DNA of 64,000 nucleotides from Natrinema pellirubrum DSM 15624 (lineage in GTDB: Archaea; Halobacteriota; Halobacteria; Halobacteriales; Natrialbaceae), in NCBI RefSeq assembly GCF_000230735.2, contig NC_019962.1, positions 2,170,001-2,234,000 on the forward strand, given 5' to 3'. Shown piece after piece: positions 1 through 8,951 of this stretch (positions within the stretch are counted from its first letter, which is position 1; every line of letters starts with the position of its first letter). The position numbers were made by a program, and so were the translations under genes. The notes under the pieces were generated by a model. The model worked only from the letters and a program-made list of their open reading frames with translations, had not been told where the DNA came from and ran no database searches.

Positions 1-282
1 CGCCCCGTCGCCGCCGTTTGCCAGCCAAACCTGGTCGTCGGTGACGTTCCAGCGGCCGGCGACGGCGGTCGTGAGATCGGCGTGGGCGGCTTTGGGGTAG
101 GAACTCACGCTCGAGGCCGTTTCCCGGATGGCGACGGCGGCGGCCGGTGAGGGGCCGTGGGGGTTCTCGTTCGAGGCGAGTTTGATGAACTCGGAGGGGT
201 CCCGGTCGAGATCGCGGGCGACCTCCTCGATGCCTCGACCCGCCTCGTAAGCGACGTGATCGGACAGGTCGCGCGGTTGCAT
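1..282 (-). CDS. hisC: Histidinol-phosphate aminotransferase, 5' part only (runs off the window)
   Basis: The first 94 codons of a PLP-dependent class I/II aminotransferase are present; the rest lies beyond position 1. Residues 34-45 read KLASNENPHGPS, the N-terminal signature of HisC, which converts imidazole-acetol phosphate to histidinol phosphate in histidine synthesis. The ATG at 282 is chosen because a CTTAAG TATA-like element is centred about 28 bp upstream (306-313), which fits a leaderless transcript. The other histidine gene of the window, hisD, is about 33 kb away, so the pathway is dispersed here. The start of this gene was read directly from the reverse complement. Confidence 0.9.
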   Translation of the reverse strand, partial: MQPRDLSDHVAYEAGRGIEEVARDLDRDPSEFIKLASNENPHGPSPAAAVAIRETASSVSSYPKAAHADLTTAVAGRWNVTDDQVWLANGGDGA

Positions 283-510
283 ACGGGAATCCTGTCGGTC
301 GTGGGTCTTAAGGGTGCTTACCTGTCTTCGGGACGGGAGATCGCCGGTGATCGTCGCGGTCCGGAACGCTCGGGTCCGAATCCTGCGGCCCCGCCGACGA
401 CACGCCCGCTCGGCGACGGCTCAGTTCGGGAGTGCGCGGAGACCGTGGAAGTCACAGACAGGTGCGCCGCGAATACGTCAGCGAACGCTACATTCCGGCT
501 GAGTCGTCGG

Positions 511-1011
511 TCACTCCGATTCGAACGCCCACGTCCCTTCCCGCGAGTGAATGGAGAGATCGTGATCCTCGAACGACGCGCTCGCCTGATCGTGGACCTG
601 AACCATGTTGAACTCCTCTCGAGACACCGAATCGTTATGACAGCCCTCCCCGTCGTCGTCCCGTCCGTCGATCCATTCCTCGCTACAAACGCCGACCGTG
701 TAGACGATGGTGTCGTAGGTTCGATCGAAGTCGTCGTGTAAGTCGTCGGAAGCGACCGGTTCTCGGGGCGTGTCGAAGCGGTCCTCCCACTCGGGATCGA
801 GATATCCCAGCTCCGGTTCGCCACCCGGCGGGGAACTCAGCTGGACGGACATGATGGGATCGTTTCCCCAGCCGTCAGCCGCAGCGTACCACCCCTCGAT
901 CGACTTCAGTTGCACGTATCCACTGACAGCACCGAGAGACGACAGACAGCCGGCTCCGAGACCGCCCGTCACGGCACCGACAGTACGCAGAAACGTTCGT
1001 CTGGAGGGCAT
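511..1011 (-). CDS. Tat-exported lipoprotein of unknown function
   Basis: A 166-residue protein starts with a twin-arginine signal (RRTFLRTV at residues 4-11), a short hydrophobic stretch and a lipobox ending at Cys22 (GAGC), so it should be exported folded and lipid-anchored outside the membrane. The mature part is acidic, with no domain I recognise; it contains two Cys (in VGVCSEEW and GEGCHND) that could form a disulfide. An in-frame ATG lies nine codons upstream (1038). A TATATA element at 1057-1062 puts transcription start near 1032-1035, which favours the ATG at 1011 with a short leader, though 1038 cannot be excluded. Function unknown. Confidence 0.75.
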   Translation of the reverse strand: MPSRRTFLRTVGAVTGGLGAGCLSSLGAVSGYVQLKSIEGWYAAADGWGNDPIMSVQLSSPPGGEPELGYLDPEWEDRFDTPREPVASDDLHDDFDRTYDTIVYTVGVCSEEWIDGRDDDGEGCHNDSVSREEFNMVQVHDQASASFEDHDLSIHSREGTWAFESE

Positions 1012-1141
1012 AGGTCGCCGATCCGCGTATGACTGCATAAAAATAACTAGTTCTTCTATATATCCGTTCCAAGTGGGTCGCCGTGACTCGTCGACCCGGC
1101 CCTCGAGACCGAGGGCGATGCGTCGATTCTACCCCGACTCG

Positions 1142-2875
1142 TCACGCCTGCAGGCGCTGTAAGCGCTCGAGCGAGTCCGCGCCCTCGGGGTCCTTGTCGT
1201 ACCGCACGCCCAGAAACCGCGGGAACCGAAGCGCATAGCCCGACGAGTAAGTCGGCGAGGACTGGATCTCCTCGTAGCCGACCTCGAAGACGACCGCGGG
1301 CTCGAGGTCGACTTCCTGTCCCGCCTCGGCGACGATGTGGGGCTCGAGCAGGTCGGTCAGCTCTTCTAATTTCTCGTCGGTGATCCCGGTTGCGACTTTG
1401 CCGACGGTCTCGAACTCGTCACCCGCGCGCACGGCGAGTTCGAAGGTCCCGAGGAAGGTCGCGCGTCGGCCCTCGCCCCACTCGGCACCGGTGACGACGC
1501 AGTCGATGGTCTCCACGTCCGGCTTGCGCTTGCGCCAGTGTTTCCCCCGTCGGCCCGGCGAGTAGGTCGATTCGGGATCCTTGAGCATGATCCCCTCGTG
1601 GCCGGCCTCGAGCGCGTCGGCGTCGATCGACTCGATCTCGTCGGGATCGTCGGTGGTCCAGAGCAGGGAGAGGCCCTCGATGTCCTCGTCCGCGACCGCG
1701 TCGCCCGCATCGCCATCGGCACCGGAATCGACCAGCACCGACCGGAGCCGGTCGTGGCGGGTCGTCAGCGGGTCCGCGAGCAGGTCCTCGCCGTCGGCGT
1801 GCAGACAGTCGAAGAAGACGGGGCGCACCGAGACGTTCTCGCGGGCCTTCGCGACATCGTGCTTCCGGCGGAACCGCTTGAGAACTTCTTGGAACGGCAG
1901 CGGCGAGCCGTCGTCGTCGACGGCGACGACCTCGCCGTCGAGGATGGCGGGGGCCTCGAGGGTTTCCGCGGCGAACTCGACGACCTCGGGAAGGGCGTCG
2001 GTGACGTCCTCCATGTTCCGCGAGAAGACGCGGGTCTCGACCGTCGAGCCGTCGCCGTCGTCCATGCCCGCGGGGTCGTGGTGCAACTGAATCCGCGCCC
2101 CGTCGTACTTCCACTCGACCGCGGCCGTCCCCCACTCCTCGAGCGCGTCGGTCACGGTCCCGGCTTGTGCGAGCATCGCCTGGACGGGGCGGCCGACCGC
2201 GAGGTCCATGGTGTCGAGCCCCACAACGCCCTCGTCTCGTGCGATTCGGGCGACCCGTCCGTAGTCGTTCGACACCTGTAGGGCGCGTTCGACGCGGTCC
2301 TCGGGGACCTCGAAGGCCGCGGCGATGGCATCTCGGACCGTCCCCTCGCCGACGCCGATGCGCATCTCCGAGAGGACGAGTCGGGCGAGATAGCGCGCCT
2401 CCTCGCTCGAGGCGCGGTTGAACAGGCCAAAGAGGAGGTCGACCTTCCGGTCGTGGCTGCCCGATCCCTCGGCGGCGGCCAGTTCAGTGAGAGTGTCGGC
2501 GACCTCGCGGACGGTGAGATCGTCACCGGTTCCGCCGTCGCCATCCGTGAACGCGCCGAGGCCCTGCTGGCCGCCGAACTCGTAGCTGGCCGCCACGTCG
2601 CCGATCTCGCCCACGTCGGCGAGTCGGTCCTCGACGTCGTCGCTACTGACGTTTTGCCCCGCCGCGCGGGCGATCGCCTCGTAACACGCGCTCGGGCCGA
2701 TGTCGAGCGTCGTCGAGTCCCAGGCGGGGAACACCCGCCCCTGGACGAACCGCGCGACGACCTCGATCTCGTCGTCGGCCGCCGCGAGCAGGTCCCTGAC
2801 GTGGGCGACGATCTCGAGGTCGGCGGGTTCGGCGTCGATCGTCCCGGCGCGGTCGGCGAACGTGGCGAACTCCAT
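1142..2875 (-). CDS. ligA: ATP-dependent DNA ligase
   Basis: A 577-residue archaeal ATP-dependent DNA ligase that seals Okazaki fragments and repair nicks. An N-terminal DNA-binding domain (about residues 1-210) is followed by the nucleotidyltransferase domain with the adenylation motif EWKYDGAR, Lys256 being the AMP acceptor, and an OB-fold domain with motif V-like DCVVTGAEWGEG and a C-terminal PRFLGVRYDK segment. The reading frame is open upstream to 3118, but the ATG at 2875 is preceded 28 bp upstream by a GTTTTA TATA-like element (2901-2906) and begins the conserved N-terminus, so it is taken as the start. The divergent GCS2-like gene begins 115 bp away, and the two promoters share this gap. 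Confidence 0.95.
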   Translation of the reverse strand: MEFATFADRAGTIDAEPADLEIVAHVRDLLAAADDEIEVVARFVQGRVFPAWDSTTLDIGPSACYEAIARAAGQNVSSDDVEDRLADVGEIGDVAASYEFGGQQGLGAFTDGDGGTGDDLTVREVADTLTELAAAEGSGSHDRKVDLLFGLFNRASSEEARYLARLVLSEMRIGVGEGTVRDAIAAAFEVPEDRVERALQVSNDYGRVARIARDEGVVGLDTMDLAVGRPVQAMLAQAGTVTDALEEWGTAAVEWKYDGARIQLHHDPAGMDDGDGSTVETRVFSRNMEDVTDALPEVVEFAAETLEAPAILDGEVVAVDDDGSPLPFQEVLKRFRRKHDVAKARENVSVRPVFFDCLHADGEDLLADPLTTRHDRLRSVLVDSGADGDAGDAVADEDIEGLSLLWTTDDPDEIESIDADALEAGHEGIMLKDPESTYSPGRRGKHWRKRKPDVETIDCVVTGAEWGEGRRATFLGTFELAVRAGDEFETVGKVATGITDEKLEELTDLLEPHIVAEAGQEVDLEPAVVFEVGYEEIQSSPTYSSGYALRFPRFLGVRYDKDPEGADSLERLQRLQA

Positions 2876-2990
2876 CGGCGGTGTGTATCGCCGGGGGGAG
2901 TAAAACGGTTCTGAGACCGGACGGTTCGGATCGGGCCCACGACGGAACCGATGGCCGCCTTTCAAGGCGATCGGGTACGCACTCGGTGGT

Positions 2991-4544
2991 ATGTCCGAGG
3001 AGGAACTCGCCGCACGGGTCGCGGACGTCCTGTCGGTCGACGCCGACGACTTCCGCCGGTCGGCCGAAGCGGACGCCGAGGTGATCAAAGAGGGCGTCGA
3101 GGAGGGAGTCTTCGACAACCCGCAGGCGATCGTCGGCCTCGAGTACGAGTTCTACGCGGTCAAGGCCGACGATTGCGCTCTGCGGCGGGTTCCGCGCCGG
3201 CTGCTCGAGCTGATCGGCTTCGAGAAGGAGTTAGGGCTGCACAACGCCGAGATGACGACGAGCCCGCAGCCGCTGAACGCCGACGGGCTGACCGCCCAAG
3301 AGGCGGAAGTCAAGGCCCGCCTGCGGACGGCACTGAACGTGACCCAGTCCGAACGGATGCGACTGGTCAGCGACGCGCTCTGGACGCTCCCGCCAGAGGG
3401 CGAGGACGCGGCGACCTATCTCACCGACAGCGTCGAGCGGACGACGACGGACGACGATGGAACCGAACGCGCGGTCCGAGTCGCGACGAACATGAGCGAC
3501 TCGGCCCGGTATCACGCGATGGCGAACACGGACCGAGCCGAAGCTGCGGGGATGCGAATCGAAGCGCCCCACGTCTCGCTGCAGGGCGACACCGTCATGC
3601 CCGAGAGCCTGATCACGTCGATCCAGCCCCACTATCAGGTGTCCCACGCCCCGGACCTCCCCGAGTACTTCAACTACGCGCTGCGGGTCGCGGGCCCGCT
3701 GCTCGCGCTGGGAGTCAACTCGCCCTTTTTCCCGGCCGATCTCTACGACGACGACGCGAGCCCCGAGGCGATCCTCCGGGACGGCTGGATGGAATACCGT
3801 ATCAGCGTCTTCGAGACCGTCCTCAACGATCCGACGACGGGCGAGGGGAAGGTCCGCTTCCCGCGCGATCTCGCGTCCGTCGACGAGGCGATCGATCGGA
3901 TCGCCGCCGACGACACCATGGTCCCGATGCCGGTCGAGCCCGGCGAACGCTTCGACGACCAGTTCCCCCACTTCAGCCGGAAACACGGCACCTACTGGCG
4001 GTGGATCCGCCCGGTCTTCGGCGGTCCGACGCGCTCGGCGGCCAACGCCCGCATCGAGTTCCGCCCCATTCCCGCCCAGCCGACGGTCCGCGACTCGGTC
4101 GCGTTCCTCGCGGCCTTCGCCGGCCTGATGGAGAGTCTGACCCGACTCGAACATCCCGTCGTCGAACTCGACTGGCAGTTCGCCCGGGAGAACTTCTACG
4201 CCGCCATGACCGACGGGCTCGAGGCGGATCTCACCTGGATCACGAACGACGGGAAGGAAACGTCGGACAGCCTCGCACTCTACGAGGACCTGCTGGCCCA
4301 CGCCGAGGACGGGCTGACCAACCGCGGGCTGAGCGAGGAAGACGCCGCCAAGTACCTCTACCCGCTCCGGCGACGCGTCCGACAGGGCGTGACGCCAGCC
4401 AGTTGGAAGCGCGAGCAGGTCGAGACCGCGCTCGCGGACGGAGCCGACCTCGAGGCGGCGATCGAGGCGATGCAGCAGACGTACGTCGCCCGCCAGTCGG
4501 AGACGTTACTCGAGGGGAGCTTCGCGGACTGGATCGGCGAATAG
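2991..4544 (+). CDS. GCS2-like (glutamate-cysteine ligase-type) carboxylate-amine ligase
   Basis: A 517-residue soluble acidic protein. It carries features of the glutamate-cysteine ligase fold: an early acidic strand GLEYEF (49-54), a central HVSLQGD segment, and a NARIEFRPIPAQP segment in the C-terminal half. Enzymes of this fold join a carboxylate to an amine using ATP. Haloarchaea make gamma-glutamylcysteine, but the known GshA is shorter (about 360 residues), so this longer relative may use another amine; the substrate is not evident. It is divergent from the DNA ligase and convergent with the FAD oxidase. The family assignment is moderate and the substrate is unknown. Confidence 0.7.
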   Translation: MSEEELAARVADVLSVDADDFRRSAEADAEVIKEGVEEGVFDNPQAIVGLEYEFYAVKADDCALRRVPRRLLELIGFEKELGLHNAEMTTSPQPLNADGLTAQEAEVKARLRTALNVTQSERMRLVSDALWTLPPEGEDAATYLTDSVERTTTDDDGTERAVRVATNMSDSARYHAMANTDRAEAAGMRIEAPHVSLQGDTVMPESLITSIQPHYQVSHAPDLPEYFNYALRVAGPLLALGVNSPFFPADLYDDDASPEAILRDGWMEYRISVFETVLNDPTTGEGKVRFPRDLASVDEAIDRIAADDTMVPMPVEPGERFDDQFPHFSRKHGTYWRWIRPVFGGPTRSAANARIEFRPIPAQPTVRDSVAFLAAFAGLMESLTRLEHPVVELDWQFARENFYAAMTDGLEADLTWITNDGKETSDSLALYEDLLAHAEDGLTNRGLSEEDAAKYLYPLRRRVRQGVTPASWKREQVETALADGADLEAAIEAMQQTYVARQSETLLEGSFADWIGE

Positions 4545-4579
4545 CGACTCAGAACGCGGTGGTCGCGGACGAAAAAGGG

Positions 4580-5977
4580 TTACCGGGCCGGTTCGACGTT
4601 CTGGTTCAGTCGGAACAGGTTCTCCGGATCGTACTCGGCCTTGATCTCGGCCAGCCGGTCCCCATTTCGCCCGTAAGCGAGGTCCTCCTCGCCCGTCGCC
4701 TCGCTGATAAAGTTCGCGTAGACGCCGCCGGTCGCGTGCGGTGCCATCGCGTCGAAGAACGCCCGCGACCAGGCGATGCACTCGTCGTCCATGGCGGGAT
4801 CCTCCCACCGCGTGTGGACGTTCATGGCGTATTCGGCGTCCCGATGGGGGTACGCCGTGGCGTCCGAGGGGACACGTGCCATCGCGCCGCCGAGTTGCGC
4901 GAAGAAGATCTCGGACAGCGCCGACGGAAGGTCGGCTGCGTACTCGACCGCGGTATCGATGGCGTCGTCCGAGAGTTCACTGAAGTTGTGTGACTTCCAG
5001 TAGTTCCGGGACCCCTCGGTGAGTAGCGGATCGAACGCCTGCTGGAAGGCCGCGTACTGGTGGGGGCCGACAGCATCTGCGATCGGGTCTCCGTACTCAC
5101 GGAGCGGAGCCAAGACCTCCGCTCCCTCCACCATGTCTCCGGCGTAGAACGTCACGACGAGGACGACGCCGACGCCGTGGACGTCTTCGGGGAGGAACGG
5201 CAGGGGCGGTGCCTTCCGGAGGACGACCCAGACGGCGGCTTCCTCCGGTGCGTCCTCGTTGAAATCCCGGACGTGCCGGATGACGTCCCGTGCGTCTTCG
5301 CCCGCGTAGACGATCGGTCCCGAGAGGATCTCGGGGCCGACTTCGTGGAGGTCGAACTCGAAGGAGGTAACGACGCCGAAGTTGCCGCCACCGCCCCGAA
5401 TCCCCCAGAAGAGATCCGCGTTTTCCGTCTCGCTCGCGTGACGCAGTTCGCCGTCGGCAGTGACGATGTCCACGGACCGCAGGTTATCCACCGTCATTCC
5501 GTACCTGCGAGTCAACCAGCCGAAGCCGCCGCCGAGCGTGAGCCCCGCGATCCCGGTCGTCGAATTGATTCCGGTCGGTGTCGCCAGCCCGAACGCCTGT
5601 GCCTCGTGGTCGAAGTCGCCGAGGGTCGCCCCGGGCTCGACGCGGGCAGTCTGTGCCCCCGGATCGATACGAACCGACTGCATCGCCGAGAGGTCGAGCA
5701 TCAGCCCGTCGTCACAGACCGCGTTCCCCGCGATGTTGTGCCCGGCACCGCGAACCGCGAGAACCATCTCCTGTTCGCGGGCGAACTCCACCGCCACGAT
5801 CACGTCCGCGACGCCCCTCGAACGAGCGATGAGTGCCGGCCGCTTGTCGATCATTCCGTTCCAGATCGTTCGGGTTTCGTCGTAGTCCGGATCCCCGGGA
5901 CGGAGCAACTCGCCGTGAAGCCCCTCGCGGAATCCGTCTATTGCACCGTCGTCTACGGGTGTGGTCATCACTGCCAT
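4580..5977 (-). CDS. FAD-linked oxidase of the berberine-bridge family
   Basis: A 465-residue protein with an N-terminal FAD-binding PCMH domain (about residues 40-215) and a C-terminal BBE domain ending in the typical YDPENLFRLNQN. The sequence VRGAGHN places His80 where this family attaches FAD through the 8-alpha position, and GLTLGGGFGWL forms the pyrophosphate loop. Such enzymes oxidise sugars, alcohols or alkaloids with O2; the substrate here cannot be told. No signal peptide is visible, so it is cytoplasmic. ATGs at 5977 and 5968 are both possible. An A/T-rich element near 6025-6045 gives a short leader. Confidence 0.85.
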   Translation of the reverse strand: MAVMTTPVDDGAIDGFREGLHGELLRPGDPDYDETRTIWNGMIDKRPALIARSRGVADVIVAVEFAREQEMVLAVRGAGHNIAGNAVCDDGLMLDLSAMQSVRIDPGAQTARVEPGATLGDFDHEAQAFGLATPTGINSTTGIAGLTLGGGFGWLTRRYGMTVDNLRSVDIVTADGELRHASETENADLFWGIRGGGGNFGVVTSFEFDLHEVGPEILSGPIVYAGEDARDVIRHVRDFNEDAPEEAAVWVVLRKAPPLPFLPEDVHGVGVVLVVTFYAGDMVEGAEVLAPLREYGDPIADAVGPHQYAAFQQAFDPLLTEGSRNYWKSHNFSELSDDAIDTAVEYAADLPSALSEIFFAQLGGAMARVPSDATAYPHRDAEYAMNVHTRWEDPAMDDECIAWSRAFFDAMAPHATGGVYANFISEATGEEDLAYGRNGDRLAEIKAEYDPENLFRLNQNVEPAR

Positions 5978-6257
5978 CGTCCTTCGGTCTCTATACGCCT
6001 CGCTCGGAGATATAGCTGCACATAATTAATAATTAAGATAGGTCCGAGGGCGGGAGAGACTCGAGGACAGGCGTGTCGGGGCGTATCCGACGAACAAGCC
6101 TGTCACGGAGTGGGGTGAGTACGCGTAGTACCCACAGCGAGCGGATCCGCTCGAACTGGCATTACCGAGATGGACCCATCCACGATCCCGCGCCGCAACC
6201 GCTACAACATATTCGGGAAAATATTCATATTATTGCCCTCAGTTCTCCCGATAAGGA

Positions 6258-6275
6258 GTTTAGGTAGACCTAAAC
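6258..6275. promoter_or_regulatory. Distal DtxR/IdeR-type palindromic operator
   Basis: The sequence GTTTAGGTAGACCTAAAC has two perfect 8-bp arms separated by AG. The TTAGG/CCTAA half-sites match the core of the bacterial DtxR/IdeR box and fit the archaeal iron-dependent (Idr-type) repressors. Its centre is 120 bp upstream of the centre of the second palindrome. Recognition by an iron repressor is inference from the motif. Confidence 0.6.
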
Positions 6276-6370
6276 ATCTGGGGAGGACTCGCCGTCCCGA
6301 TGAAAGACGGTGTCGTGAGCCGCGCCTGTGTTATTATTCCGTCTGTTCGTCCGGGAAGTATCGAAGGCCA

Positions 6371-6395
6371 TATATACTTTTAGGCTGGCCTAAAA
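6371..6395 (+). promoter_or_regulatory. Promoter with overlapping DtxR/IdeR-type operator for the copper-protein gene
   Basis: A TATATA box (6371-6376) is centred about 26 bp before the ATG at 6399, indicating a leaderless transcript. Directly between the box and the start lies TTTTAGGCTGGCCTAAAA (6378-6395), a palindrome with two perfect 8-bp arms and a 2-bp spacer. A repressor bound there would block the transcription start, the classical arrangement for metal-dependent repression. Confidence 0.65.
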
Positions 6396-6398
6396 AAT

Positions 6399-8852
6399 AT
6401 GCGACAGACACGACGGACGTGGTTGAAGGGGAGCGGCGCCGCAATCGCGAGTCTCGCCCTCGCCGGCTGTTCCAGCGACGGCGACGAGGACGACGAGTCC
6501 ACGGACGACGGTGGCCCGAGCGACGAGGAATCGGCGACCGTCGAGCCGGCCGAGCGAGCCGTCGCCGCCGAGTGGAACGCGATGCGGGCCCGCCTGTGGG
6601 ACGCGCTCGCGGCGGGCGAAGCCGGGAAGACCGGAACGGGTGCCGCCATCGCCGGCGACACGTTCGAACGGTTCGAGACCGCAAGCGGCGAGTACAACGC
6701 CCACGAAGTCCTCGAGGAAACGGATCACGACCGCTACGAGGCGTTCGAGGAAGCCCTCGGCGAACTCCGGACGGAGGGCCTCGATCGCGGGGACATCGGC
6801 CGGGCACGCGAGGAAACCGTCATCGGCAGTGACGAACTCGGCCAGGCCCAAACGGCGCTCGTCGGCGAGGAGACGGCACAGGCGCTCGATCTCCAGTCGA
6901 TCGGTACGTCGACGGCCGACGCCGTCGTCGCCGCCGAGGCCGGTGCCTTCGACGCCGCCGAAACGGTCGCGACCGACGCGCTCGAGCGGTTCGAGGAGGC
7001 CGCGGTCCACGACGCGATCGAGGAGGCCGACGGCGAGATCTACGAGCGGTTCGAGAGCGCCCTCGAGGCCGTCGCGGCGGCCGCGGGAGAAGAAGACCTC
7101 GAGGGCGTCCGCTCGAGCGCGACGGACACGCTCGCGGCGGCCAACGAGGGCGCGTACGCCCTCGCACCGTCCGAGTCGGCGGCGGGGGCCGGTCAGATCG
7201 CGACCTATCAGGCCCGTGGCTGGGACGCCGCGGCGCTTTCGGGACTGGGCGGGCCGTCGACGGCGTTCGCACACGCGGCCGCACTGACCGGCTATCGGGC
7301 ACGGGCACACGACGCCGCCTGGCTCTTCGAGCGCGGACACGGAGACGCGGCAGGGCGAGTCGTCGAGAACGCCTTCGCCCACTTCGAGGGCGCTCGCGCA
7401 CACGAGGCCCTCGAGGAAGCCAGCGAGGACGCCTACCACCGGTTCGAGGAGGACGGACTCGACGCGCTCGCGACGGCTATCGAAAACGACGACGCCGAAG
7501 CGGTCGCGAACGCTGTCAAAGCTGTCGATGACGGGGTCGTGACCGGGATCGAGGCGCTGGGAACCGGCGTCGAACCCGCTCTGCTCGAGGCGAACTTCTT
7601 CAGGGCCCGGCTCGGCGACGCCGTCGAGCGGTACCGACTCGGCGAGAGCGAGGTCGCCGCCGAAATCGCCAGCGGGCTGTTCGAGACCTTCGAAGCGAAC
7701 GAGGCCGACTTCCACGAGACGCTCGAGGAGGCCGACCACGACCTCTACGAGACGTTCGAGGACGAACACCTGAACGGGCTGATCGATGCGTTCGAGAACG
7801 AGGACGACGCGGCCGTCGCCGACCACGCCGACGGCCTCGAGGCAACGCTGCTCGAGTTCGAAACGACGGCAGGGACGACCGCACAGGTCAGCGCCGTCGA
7901 GAGCGCCGCGATGGCGGCCCGGGCGTTCGACGCGGGCGTACTGGACGTCCTCGGTGCGGCGGATCGTGCGGAAACCGTGCTGCAAGAGATCTTCGAGGAC
8001 TTCGAACGCGGTGCCGGCGGCTTCCACGAGGCGCTCGAGGAAGCCGACCACGATCGCTACGAATCGTTCGAAGCGGCCCTCGGTGATGCCCGCAACGCCG
8101 CCGCCGACGGCGGGGACGTGAGCGCGGCAGTCCGGGCGTTCAACGAGCAGGCGATCGAAGCGACCTATACCGTCGTCGCGGACGCGGGCGGCTCGTTCAG
8201 TGACGCCGCCGCGTCGCTCGCATCGGACGTGTTCGCGGCGTTCGAGGAAGCACGGGCCCACGAACTCCTCGAGGAGGCCGACCACGATATCTACGAGGGC
8301 TTCGAGGCGGCGCTCGAGGACTACATCGGTGCGCTCGAGGACGGTTCGGACGTCGAGGCGGCCGCCGAAACGTTCGCGACGGCGGCGCTGCGGGCACAGT
8401 TCGCGGTCGCCGGCGCGCCCGACGCCGCCCCGAGCGGCGACGGAACGGGCGACTCCGGCGAGGGGTCCGGTTCGGAGACCGACCTCGAGGGCGGGCCGAA
8501 CGTCGTCGAAGGCGTTCCGAACGACGCCGACCACGTCGTCGATATGGAGGCCGTCGCGTTCGAACCGGAGACGCTCACCGTCGCGCAGGGCGACACCGTC
8601 GCCTGGAAACACGCGGCCGGCGAACCCCACTCCGTCACGGCCTACGAGGACCGGATTCCGGACGATGCCGACTACTGGGCCTCGGGTGGGTTCGATGGCG
8701 AGGACGCCGCCCGCGAGGGCTGGGAGAACGGCACGGGCGCAGTTCAGTCGGGCGAGTCCTACGTCCACACCTTTGAGACGACCGGCGAACACGAGTACGT
8801 CTGTATTCCTCACGAGAAGGCCGGGATGGTCGGGACCGTCGTCGTCGAGTAA
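6399..8852 (+). CDS. Secreted modular lipoprotein: six His-Glu modules plus C-terminal halocyanin (blue copper) domain
   Basis: An 817-residue protein. A Tat signal (RRTWLKGS at 5-12) and lipobox Cys24 (LAGC) predict a lipid-anchored extracellular protein. Residues 55-670 consist of about 100-residue helical modules, each ending in a motif like HE-x-LEEADHD-x-YE-x-FE. The conserved His residues are at 102, 204, 335, 439, 543 and 621, and each is followed by a Glu/Asp cluster. After a Gly/Ser/Glu linker, residues 700-817 form a cupredoxin with a complete type-1 copper set: His744, Cys802, His805 and Met810. I believe the N-terminal modules correspond to the Pfam domain called DUF5059, but cannot verify it. 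Two iron-repressor-type palindromes precede the gene, suggesting a role in extracellular iron or copper handling. The gene stands alone; cofD follows after 99 bp with its own context. Confidence 0.85.
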   Translation: MRQTRRTWLKGSGAAIASLALAGCSSDGDEDDESTDDGGPSDEESATVEPAERAVAAEWNAMRARLWDALAAGEAGKTGTGAAIAGDTFERFETASGEYNAHEVLEETDHDRYEAFEEALGELRTEGLDRGDIGRAREETVIGSDELGQAQTALVGEETAQALDLQSIGTSTADAVVAAEAGAFDAAETVATDALERFEEAAVHDAIEEADGEIYERFESALEAVAAAAGEEDLEGVRSSATDTLAAANEGAYALAPSESAAGAGQIATYQARGWDAAALSGLGGPSTAFAHAAALTGYRARAHDAAWLFERGHGDAAGRVVENAFAHFEGARAHEALEEASEDAYHRFEEDGLDALATAIENDDAEAVANAVKAVDDGVVTGIEALGTGVEPALLEANFFRARLGDAVERYRLGESEVAAEIASGLFETFEANEADFHETLEEADHDLYETFEDEHLNGLIDAFENEDDAAVADHADGLEATLLEFETTAGTTAQVSAVESAAMAARAFDAGVLDVLGAADRAETVLQEIFEDFERGAGGFHEALEEADHDRYESFEAALGDARNAAADGGDVSAAVRAFNEQAIEATYTVVADAGGSFSDAAASLASDVFAAFEEARAHELLEEADHDIYEGFEAALEDYIGALEDGSDVEAAAETFATAALRAQFAVAGAPDAAPSGDGTGDSGEGSGSETDLEGGPNVVEGVPNDADHVVDMEAVAFEPETLTVAQGDTVAWKHAAGEPHSVTAYEDRIPDDADYWASGGFDGEDAAREGWENGTGAVQSGESYVHTFETTGEHEYVCIPHEKAGMVGTVVVE

Positions 8853-8951
8853 CCGATCGGATCGCGTCGATCCGACCACGTACACTCCGTCACCGGCCAC
8901 ACCCGCGGTCGGCCGAAAGCGATTAAGTACCCTCGCTCGAGAGTTGCGGGT

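Larger units (their letters stand above)
5978..6398. other. Divergent intergenic region with two promoters and two palindromic operators
   Basis: This 421-bp gap separates the FAD oxidase (minus) from the modular copper protein (plus). On the minus side an A/T-rich block at 6025-6045 is the likely promoter of the oxidase. On the plus side there is a distal palindrome (6258-6275) and a proximal palindrome overlapping the promoter (6371-6395). A 26-codon ORF (6300-6380) lies between the palindromes but has no support as a gene. Nothing else is seen. Confidence 0.6.

Noticed and set aside
2951-4993. 680-residue plus-strand frame crossing the GCS2-like gene and the following convergent gene
   Set aside because: Arg-rich low-complexity translation overlapping two convincing genes.
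6300-6380. 26-codon frame between the two palindromes
   Set aside because: No recognisable motif, and it ends inside the operator; not enough to call a leader peptide.
6390-8900. 836-residue open frame on the minus strand opposite the modular copper protein
   Set aside because: It is a mirror frame caused by G+C-rich third positions; it lacks any domain and the plus-strand gene has a signal peptide, repeats and a complete copper site.
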